From Collodictyon triciliatum (taxonomy: Eukaryota; CRuMs), in assembly GCA_043381765.1 (NCBI GenBank), contig JBHJMP010001212.1, forward strand, positions 1 to 21,010: a stretch of 21,010 nt of DNA. Direction: 5' to 3'. Positions 9,801 to 16,080 of the stretch are shown one piece after another. The translations under genes were made by a program, and so were the position numbers. The first letter of the stretch is position 1. Every line of letters begins with the position of its first letter. The notes beneath the pieces were generated by a model, which was not told where the DNA came from, ran no database searches, and saw nothing but the letters and a program-made list of their open reading frames with translations.

Positions 9801-12687
9801 TTGTGTTCCAAAGAAAGGTATGAAGATTTTAGTTTCTCACCCTTTCATTTTTTAGGCAATTAGACTGATTTAGTAATGTAGATATTTTACCAGAAATCTT
9901 GTTGTTAGAGATATTTATACTTGTTACGCTTGCAACATGTTTAAAGTTGGGAACAGTTCCTAGAAAAATGAATATTATGATGATAATATCATGAAATTAA
10001 GTGATGGACGATAGAAAAATCTTGGACATATGTATTAAAACATACCATTCAATAGATTACTCGCCAGATGTATTAACTCAATAACTGGAATATGAAGAAA
10101 GTCGGAAACAGGCCCTTTATCAACAAATTAGAACGTTTTTGAATTTCAACAGGAAAAAATAAAAAAATTATTCTTTCTTTTTTGAGCGATTAATACCTTC
10201 CAATCTGTTGCTAGATAAATAAATCCAAGATACCAGAGGTATTCTTGTAAAGTCTGGAATGGTTCCTACGAATGTAATTTAGGTATTAGAAAATTGGGCT
10301 GATTTGCTTTCTTTCTCTCAATATCCAGATTTATTTGTACGGTGTACCTCCTAATTGGTTGTCTCTCGTGTATATGCGAGTTATCAGAGGAATGTTATCG
10401 AAATCAGGTATGGTTCCTAGAACAGATAGAGAAAATTGCAGAAATATGTAAAGTAAAATTCCAAAAAAAAAACCCTTTCTTAAAATCTTAAGAGCTTCTA
10501 AGCTTCCCCCTTTATTCGATTCAAAGAGAGAGGCTTCTAACTTTAATAATTTTCAATATAAAAATAAAAAATTAATACCAATCAAAGAATTGCTTGAAAG
10601 ATGAATGCCGGAGAGGTTTGGAATATGTCTGAAGTTTGGAATGGAACCTTTTTTATATCCAATAATGGAATATTGTTAATATAACACGAGGAGAAAGCCC
10701 AACCCTTCTGTCAATGAATATGTACATGTATGTATAGTTTTATGCTGGACTATTTATTATTCAGTTATTGAGAAAGAGATTTTGAGATTTCAGTTTCATT
10801 TTCATTTTCAGTATTTAATTATCCTATAGGTAAATAATACAAAAAATGTGCAAAAATAGCTCAATACCATTCAGTTGATTGTTGTATAGGTATATCCATT
10901 CGATATTTGGGATGTATCTAAAGTCGGGAATGGTTCCTGGATCAAGTTTTTCGAGGTATATTTAATATATGTTGTTTTCAAGAAAATTAAATGTCAAAAA
11001 ATAAAACAATGCATGACGCTACGGACCTGTAAGCTGATTTCGATACAAAGAAATTACAGAGACCATTGGAATATGATTAAAGTTTGGTATCGAACCTATC
11101 ATTAAAATTAAAAACATTTCTTTATTTCGTTAAAAGAAAATATTTAATGGAATTATCTATTTAAACGCAGCATCGACCACTACCGTAGAATTTTGATCCG
11201 TACAAGGCCAGGATTTGAAGCTTTGGCATATTTAAGAAATTGGGCAAGGCTCCTGGCAACAAGTTTATGGGTACATAGTTTACATTAAAAAATCAAAAAA
11301 AAAATCATACCTTTAAAAAAAGACAAAGGGAGATAATCTAGGTGGTAATTTCACATTATGACTTCAAGACCTGATATTTCGTCGCTTCCACCAATCCATA
11401 GATTTGTTATTGAGGGCATTGCCGAAAAGTCAGGGATAGCTCCTTCGAGGCTATTTCTATCTATTTCTAAGTGGTCGATATTTGGAATTCCTTGAAAGTC
11501 TGGAACAATCCCTGTTACTCGATTTACATATATATTGAGATATGAAATCAAAGGTAGCTTAAAATCCGGTAGTATCCCGTATATGATATTGAAGCTAAAA
11601 TCCAGGTCTTTCAAAAAGGAAAGTTTCTCTAATAGTCTGGAAACTACTTCGATATCTCCATAGAGATTGTTCTCTGATAACCATAATCCGACGACAGGAC
11701 ACGTATTAGTCTAGTAATGAGTAAATCCTCATTTTGGCACATTAAGAAATGAAAATTGAATGGTTAAGACCAGAATAAAAATAAAAATAAAAATAAAAAT
11801 AAGAATAAAACTCCGTTGGTTGGTGAATGGATACATTTCTTTTTCTTTTTTTCAGAGAAACTTTCTTATTACAATATGGCTACCTTCAGCGTATCATCCA
11901 AACATTGGCTATTACAATCAACTCCATACCATTCGCAAATGGGAATATTTGTGTCGGTCCATCCATAATTGTTGAACCAATTTTTTCCATCAAGGAGACC
12001 ATACAGTTCCACAAGAACATCGAATTCACTATTTCCATCACCTCTCATATCTGATTGTGAGGTATTCTGATGCGTGAGATATGAAACCTTTTCATTTTCT
12101 TTAGGCTCATAATGAAAAACATCACGTAGGGGACTGGTTATGCCCCCAAAATGGCCGGTCATTATTTCACTTTTAGAGATGTGCGGCCTGTAGTCAATAT
12201 GACTCTGCTTGGTCTCATCGCCATCTGATTCTGTAATTTTCTCAATAGGGCATGATACATCATATAAATCTAGAAGCAAAGCGAGGGATTCTTTGATTTC
12301 CATCTCAATGAGCTGTTTCCGTGTGTACATGCAGGTTGGATTTAAAGGTTTTCTAAGAATAGTTGCTTAATAGGTTGCTTGTGTTATAAATCACTTGAGC
12401 GGTTCAACGTCCTTGTTATTCACATATAGAGACCAATTTAATTGGAACGTTTAAGAACCTCTCGCGGTAGAATGCAGCAGAGAATGCTAGACACAGAAGA
12501 GTTGTGATTGCCAACGTCCTGAAAGCATGGCCCCTTTGGTATTGTTGGAAATACAAGTAAGGAAACTAGCCCATAAAATTCAATTATCATCATATAAAAT
12601 TGAGATATCTTTGCAAGAGGTATAGTCCGATTCAAAATGATTAAGTAAAGATTACCTCAAAGTAATTTTTTCCCTTCCAGTTCTCAT
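6845..12687 (-). CDS. LRR receptor-like protein with Cys-rich and multi-TM C-terminus (19 exons)
   Basis: Exons (- strand): 12687-12656, 12518-12459, 12352-11884, 11710-11371, nine 69-nt exons from 11252 to 9717, 9581-8307, 8124-7871, 7771-7463, 7401-7282, 7179-6945 and 6885-6845; 3,756 nt, 1,251 residues. All junction phases match. Exons 1-2 join into a signal peptide (basic MRTGREK, then LAITTLLCLAFSAA). Exon 3 holds an LRR N-terminal cap: WFNNYGW, then CEWYGVDC. Exon 4 has four repeats, exons 5-13 one each and exon 14 about ten more. Next come a Cys-rich module (CQCLPNYFGFGNNCIQC; GYEGHACSKC) and about eight hydrophobic spans. Typical landmarks of such protist receptors are seen: a helix starting AKIRIILL, LGC then WVQC, and PVLILFLVGFPIYIW. 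I expect a surface receptor; ligand and output are unknown. There is no kinase domain in the window. The last junction is uncertain: a donor at 6982 would instead end the protein at 6729 (1,277 residues). Confidence 0.8.
9717..11252 (-). repeat. Tandem array of nine 69-nt single-LRR exons
   Basis: Exons at 11252-11184, 11095-11027, 10936-10868, 10647-10579, 10416-10348, 10265-10197, 10114-10046, 9959-9891 and 9785-9717. Each is exactly 69 nt, begins with the last two bases of a codon and ends with its first base (phase 1-1). Each encodes one 23-residue repeat. Counting the split codon as position 1, the shared residues are Gly1, Pro4 (Ser in one), Asp/Asn5, Phe6, Pro10 (Ala in one, Asn in the last), hydrophobics at 12, 15 and 17, Asn20 (Ser in one), and Gly starting the next unit. 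Donors follow the first G of the Gly codon (G|GT), except the last, which uses A|GT and yields Ser. Introns are 82-220 nt and do not obviously resemble each other. Exons beginning GAACCATTCC recur, indicating descent by tandem exon duplication. Confidence 0.9.
11774..11812. repeat. AAAATA microsatellite in LRR intron 3
   Basis: A 6-nt repeat (AAAATA, one AAGAATA variant) on the + strand within the intron 11711-11883 of the LRR gene. It is short and clearly simple sequence. Confidence 0.85.
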
Positions 12688-12688
12688 T

Positions 12689-12713
12689 AAAAAAAAAAAA
12701 AAAAAAAAAACGT

Positions 12714-12752
<39 letters not shown>
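12689..12752. repeat. A22-CG-T21-A19 self-complementary tract at the LRR gene start
   Basis: On the + strand, about 22 A, then CG, then about 21 T, then about 19 A. The first A and T blocks can pair as a nearly loopless hairpin; the T and second A blocks can also pair. It begins two bases from the proposed LRR start codon (complement of 12685-12687). On the coding strand the ATG therefore follows a long T run. A similar smaller T8A8 block follows at 12832-12847. Confidence 0.85.
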
Positions 12753-12967
12753 CACGGTTTGGTGCGGTTTGTTTTGCTTAACACAGCAAATCGATGACTC
12801 GCTATAGAGACTGTCCCTTTTGATTTTAACCTTTTTTTTAAAAAAAATAAAATAAAATAAATTGAAAGAAGCGAAAAGAAATCAAATAAAAATAATAAAT
12901 ATGAGGGCTAAGTTATGATTATTCATGGTCTGGTGGGACAGAATCCTAAGACAGACAAAACGCGATG

Positions 12968-12970
<3 letters not shown>

Positions 12971-13044
<74 letters not shown>

Positions 13045-13110
13045 AAAAAAGGAAAAAAGGAAAAAAGGAAAAAAGGAAAAAAGGAATTAAGGAAAAAAGG
13101 AATTAAGGAA
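12971..13110. repeat. Poly(A) of about 71 nt followed by AAAAAAGG repeats
   Basis: A pure A run on the + strand from about 12971 to 13041, followed by about eight GGAAAAAA or GGAATTAA units to about 13110. No coding remnant lies on either side and no target duplication is evident, so a retroposed origin cannot be supported. The run length may be inexact because long homopolymers are error-prone in sequencing. Confidence 0.9.
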
Positions 13111-13725
13111 AAAAAAGAGGAAAAATGTATTGCAAATGCAAGGAACAAAATGGCCATTCAAGAGCATCTGCCCCAAATGTGTTTCATGATTTTTTTTTGA
13201 AGCCCTTGAGCCCAATTAATGAGTAATAAGGGGAAAAGAGGATTTGTGCATATGACGGCTGCTCTCTGCCCTTTGCACTGGAGTAAACGATTATTATTAT
13301 TTTTTTCACCACCGATAACATGCTATGATTTTCCTGAGAGTGTGCTTGTGGCATGATTTGTCATGCGTTCCTCCTTTCGTATATTTTGTTCACTTCATAG
13401 ATGCCGAAGTTCTATCAAGCATCGCATCCCCATCAACTTCCTTAATCCAGTTTCATGGCATCTGTGTGTGCGTGTGTATGTGTTTGTGTGGCTGTCACAA
13501 GTCACGCTGATGAATTGTTCTGCGTGCTGAAGGAGCTTTTTTTTTTTCCACTTTGGCATTCAACCAGCGCTTGTTTTTGTTTTTGTTTTTGTCTTTTGTT
13601 CTCCATTTTCTTTCTCTTTTTTTTTTTTAGTAGAAAGACGATAAATTGACCAGAAAAAGCAGGCAAATGCGGAAATCCGACCCTTTTCCGAGAAACAATC
13701 CAGGGAATTTCCGCGAAGAGCAGCT

Positions 13726-13794
13726 ATGATAGCGAAGCATAGCAAAGCTATCATCCCACATGTGGAAAATACATCACTACGACCATATTTTCCA
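13726..13794. repeat. Two consecutive small inverted repeats
   Basis: ATGATAGC (13726-13733) pairs with GCTATCAT (13747-13754) across a 13-nt loop. TGGAAAATA (13763-13771) pairs with TATTTTCCA (13786-13794) across a 14-nt loop. Between them lies the palindrome CACATGTG (13757-13764). The pair sits 260-330 bp upstream of the AIG1-like start codon in the divergent promoter region. They could be protein-binding sites or chance; nothing in the sequence decides. Confidence 0.5.
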
Positions 13795-14053
13795 TATACC
13801 GCTTACTAGCGAATAGCCACAAGCAAAAAAAAAAAGAAAACGCAGTGTACCACAGTGCGCAGCCACGCATCAGCAACACGAAGTTACAGGTACCGAACGA
13901 CATGAATCACACTGCCTGTGACTCGCGTATCGAGTCCGTTTATGATCATCACAAAAAAAAGAAAAAAAAGAAAAAAAAAAAAGGACGAGTGAGTGGGGAA
14001 GGACACTAACCAAGAAAGACGGAAAGGAAAGACAAGAAGCAAAGGAAAGCAGG

Positions 14054-14908
14054 ATGCAGGCACGACCGAGCGCCCTGGAAAAAGTGATGAACCTGCCGGA
14101 CGCGGTGGTGGAGCCGCTGGGGCTGCTGCTGTTCCACGCGGGGATCACGGGGGCATACGCGTACTCGTTCGCCCTTGCACACGCGGAGGGCCGCCTGACG
14201 CGCCACGCATACCAGTTCCTGACGATCTGGATGGTGGCCGCCAACACGGTGTACTTTGCCCTGGCCACGGCACGCGACGCGCTGGATCTGGCGGCGGGCA
14301 TACGCAGCAGCAGACGGCGGCAGCGGGGCCGCACGCGGCGGGGCGGACGAGGAGGGCGTGGCGGACAGCCACAGCCACAGCCACAGGGACGACCACAGCC
14401 ACAGCCACAGCCGCAGCCACAGTCGTGGGCGCACCGGGCGTGCACGCGGCTGCAGCTGCCGGTGGTGAGCGTGTCGCTCGGGGCGTGCGGGGTGTTCTGG
14501 GCGCTGTGGCTGGCGGATGCGGAGCTCGTGCTGCCGGCCGCGCTGCAGTACCCGCCGCTGCTCAACCACCTGCAGCACACGCTGCCCGTCGCCACGGCGC
14601 TTGCGGAGCCGCTGCTGCTGTTCCACCCCGCCGACGCGCCCCCGCCCGCCGCCGCAGACTGCGCCGCCGCCTCCGCCCTCGCCCTGCTCTACCTCGCCCT
14701 CCTCGCCGTGCGCGGCGCCGTCCTCGGCCTCGGCTTCCCGTACCCCTTCATGCGCGCCTGGGGCCCCGCCGACTTTGCCTGCTTCGCCCTCCCCGCCGCC
14801 CTCCTCGCCCTCGCCCTGCCGCCCCTGCTGCGCCCGCTCCGCACCTACTACGCCCGCCCCGGCCCCACCCCCGTCCCCCTCTCCTCCCCCGACTCACTCT
14901 CCGACTGA
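14054..14908 (+). CDS. AIG1/FAR-17a/ADTRP-family membrane hydrolase
   Basis: A 284-residue intronless frame with several hydrophobic spans. The family (AIG1, ADTRP, FAR-17a) comprises multi-pass ER/plasma-membrane enzymes; the animal members hydrolyse fatty-acid esters of hydroxy fatty acids using a Thr and a His. Both residues are at the expected places: Thr57 in FLTIW after the first hydrophobic region, and His175 in NHLQHT after an FWALWLADAELVLP block that matches the family's FW...YDRE...P region. A late GLGFPYPFMRAWGP block matches the conserved YPF...GP end. An Arg/Gly-rich then (Gln-Pro)n insert at about 83-124 lengthens the loop before the catalytic His half. ATG 14054 is the first in-frame start; Met12 at 14087 is an alternative. 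Codons are strikingly GC-rich, unlike all genes to the left. It converges with the next gene, 41 bp away. Substrate is inferred, not shown. Confidence 0.85.
   Translation: MQARPSALEKVMNLPDAVVEPLGLLLFHAGITGAYAYSFALAHAEGRLTRHAYQFLTIWMVAANTVYFALATARDALDLAAGIRSSRRRQRGRTRRGGRGGRGGQPQPQPQGRPQPQPQPQPQSWAHRACTRLQLPVVSVSLGACGVFWALWLADAELVLPAALQYPPLLNHLQHTLPVATALAEPLLLFHPADAPPPAAADCAAASALALLYLALLAVRGAVLGLGFPYPFMRAWGPADFACFALPAALLALALPPLLRPLRTYYARPGPTPVPLSSPDSLSD
14389..14423. repeat. CAGCCA (Gln-Pro) minisatellite within the AIG1-like CDS
   Basis: CAGCCA units (one with CCG) encode Gln-Pro alternation in the loop of the AIG1-like enzyme. A related block lies just upstream at 14368-14386, with a GGACGA interruption between them. 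It is in frame and does not disturb the conserved blocks, so it is probably a tolerated low-complexity insert. Confidence 0.8.
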
Positions 14909-14949
14909 GTCTCCGGCCCATGAAGCTCTTCCCGCCCGCCTCTGCCTCT
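14909..14949. other. 41-bp spacer between convergent stop codons
   Basis: The AIG1-like TGA ends at 14908 and the opposite-strand TAA begins at 14950 (read leftwards). No poly(A) hexamer fits in the gap, so the two transcripts must overlap at their 3' ends, each running into the other's coding sequence. Confidence 0.7.
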
Positions 14950-15607
14950 TTACAGCCCGCACCGCTCGTCCAGGTCCACCAGCGCCTCTGCCTGCGCGAG
15001 CGTCAGCGTCGGCCTCTGCCCCCGTCGCGTGCGGATGAACTGTTTGTTGGTGATGCCGTTGTTATTGGCGATGGTGCTGCCATTTCTTCTTCTTCTTCTA
15101 ATGCTCTTGGTGTGTCGGATTCATGTGGTGGTACCTCCAGCGTCTCCTCCAGCGTGGTGTACCGGTGCGCGCCGCCCTTTGCCGTCTCGTGCTGGTGCCG
15201 CGCCTGCGACGTGCGGGCGGTCTGCTGGATGTGGCTCAGATGTGCGCGGAAGAGGTCGTCTGCTGCCGTCCGGGCCGCCGATGCGCAGGGGTGGTCTGCT
15301 TGCATGTCTCATATTATACACAGATATAACTATGCCGCATATGCGTGTAGATAGATGTGGACTCGGCAAAGGAGCCTCGTCTTTCCCTTGTGTCCTGTTG
15401 TCGATATGTGGCGGGGGGTGGCTTTGGGGCGGACGTGCCTGTGCGCAGGGCAGCCGTCAAGGTCGGCGGCACGATGGGGGTGACTCCGCCCGGTGCCGCG
15501 TGCAGGTCGTCAAAGACCATCCGGCGCAGTCGCCCGTAGTCGATGCCGCTGCCCAGCTCCTCTGCGCTCAAAGGGATGTATGCCTGCACGCCCATGTCCG
15601 ATGCCGT
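14950..15607 (-). CDS. Unknown protein in GC-rich island, convergent with AIG1-like gene
   Basis: Model on the - strand: exons 15607-15331, 15262-15135 and 15039-14950 (stop TAA at 14952-14950). Junction phases 1 and 0 are consistent, with introns of 68 and 95 nt. The donors are A|GTTATA and GAG|GTACCA. From ATG 15595 the product is 161 residues. Alternatively the acceptor at 15608 joins an upstream exon ending in ATG (15867-15865, donor GTTCTT), giving an initiator followed by TASDMGVQ and 165 residues. Recognisable stretches are IPLSAEELGSGIDYGRLRRM near the start, a His/Gln-rich helix (DDLFRAHLSHIQQTA), RYTTLEETLEF and a final TLAQAEALVDLDERCGL. The middle is Pro/Thr-rich. It is probably soluble, with C-terminal helices. 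I do not recognise the family. The coding pattern and splice fit support a real gene; the first junction is the weakest. Confidence 0.58.
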
Positions 15608-15715
15608 CTGTGGTGGTCGGTGGCGCGCGGGTTAGTCAAAGGCCTCGGCTGCTTGGGCGCCACACCAAGTGCACTCTTGAAGGCGCCGGTGTGGCGGGTT
15701 GCCGATTCTAGTCCT

Positions 15716-15810
15716 TCTCTCTCTCTCTCTTTTTTTTTCTCTCTTCTCTTTTCTTTCTATATGTATGTGTGCATGTATGTGTATGTTTGTGTATGAATGT
15801 GTGTGTAGGC
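15716..15810. repeat. CT-rich and TGTATG-rich simple sequence
   Basis: A CTCTCT/T-rich pyrimidine stretch (15716-15758) runs into imperfect TGTATG/TGTGTA repeats up to about 15808. It marks the right edge of the GC-rich island and would lie in the 5' intron of the unknown - strand gene if its upstream ATG exon is real. Confidence 0.85.
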
Positions 15811-15937
15811 CTTTGCTGGTTTTGTGACAAGAGGTGGGGTCATTTCGTATCTGAGATTAAGAACCATTTTGGGATGTGCGACTTTCGTGAATAGCGGCTC
15901 CTGTGGTTGTGTTTGTGCTGGTGTCTGCGGATGCTTT

Positions 15938-15939
<2 letters not shown>

Positions 15940-16015
<76 letters not shown>
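15940..16015. repeat. (TG)n microsatellite
   Basis: About 38 perfect TG/GT dinucleotides on the + strand. It creates artificial Cys-Val and His-Thr alternating frames. It is located between the presumed 5' region of the GC-island gene and the 3' end of the Ser-rich gene. Confidence 0.95.
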
Positions 16016-16016
<1 letters not shown>

Positions 16017-16080
16017 TTAGAAGAAGGGATGCAAACATGATTGAACATATATACGATTTTAATTAGGTACACGAGGTTCA

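Larger units (their letters stand above)
12688..14053. other. Divergent intergenic region between LRR gene and AIG1-like gene
   Basis: About 1.37 kb separating the start of the LRR gene (- strand) from the start of the AIG1-like gene (+ strand), so it should hold two divergent promoters. It contains A/T hairpin tracts, a 71-nt poly(A) with AAAAAAGG repeats, a (TG)n-like patch near 13465-13490, T-rich sequence at 13555-13630 and two small inverted repeats at 13726-13794. No exon of either neighbour and no RNA gene could be supported here. Composition turns purine-rich just before the AIG1 start (13950-14040). Confidence 0.55.

Noticed and set aside
9717-11252. CRISPR-like array (regular short repeats with spacers)
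   Set aside because: The regular units are 69-nt coding exons with diverged sequence and variable spacers in a eukaryotic gene.
12438-12635. Frame starting near 12635 with AKIS-like and hydrophobic sequence, first taken as a relic of a second receptor membrane domain
   Set aside because: The splice-consistent signal-peptide exon uses another frame in the same DNA and joins exons 1 and 3 perfectly; no other paralog remnants are present.
5753-13041. Poly(A) tracts as tails of retroposed elements
   Set aside because: No upstream element body, target-site duplication or reverse-transcriptase remnant was found next to either tract.
12882-13200. Poly-Lys and poly-Phe frames
   Set aside because: Products of the poly(A) and AAAAAAGG repeat.
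13870-14626. Opposite-strand frames over the AIG1-like gene
   Set aside because: Antisense shadows of a high-GC coding region; low-complexity Cys/Gly/Arg composition.
13993-15354. A 453-residue Arg/Ala/Pro-rich frame across the GC island
   Set aside because: A shadow frame of GC-rich DNA. It overlaps the well-supported AIG1-like frame and the opposite-strand gene and has no domain-like features.
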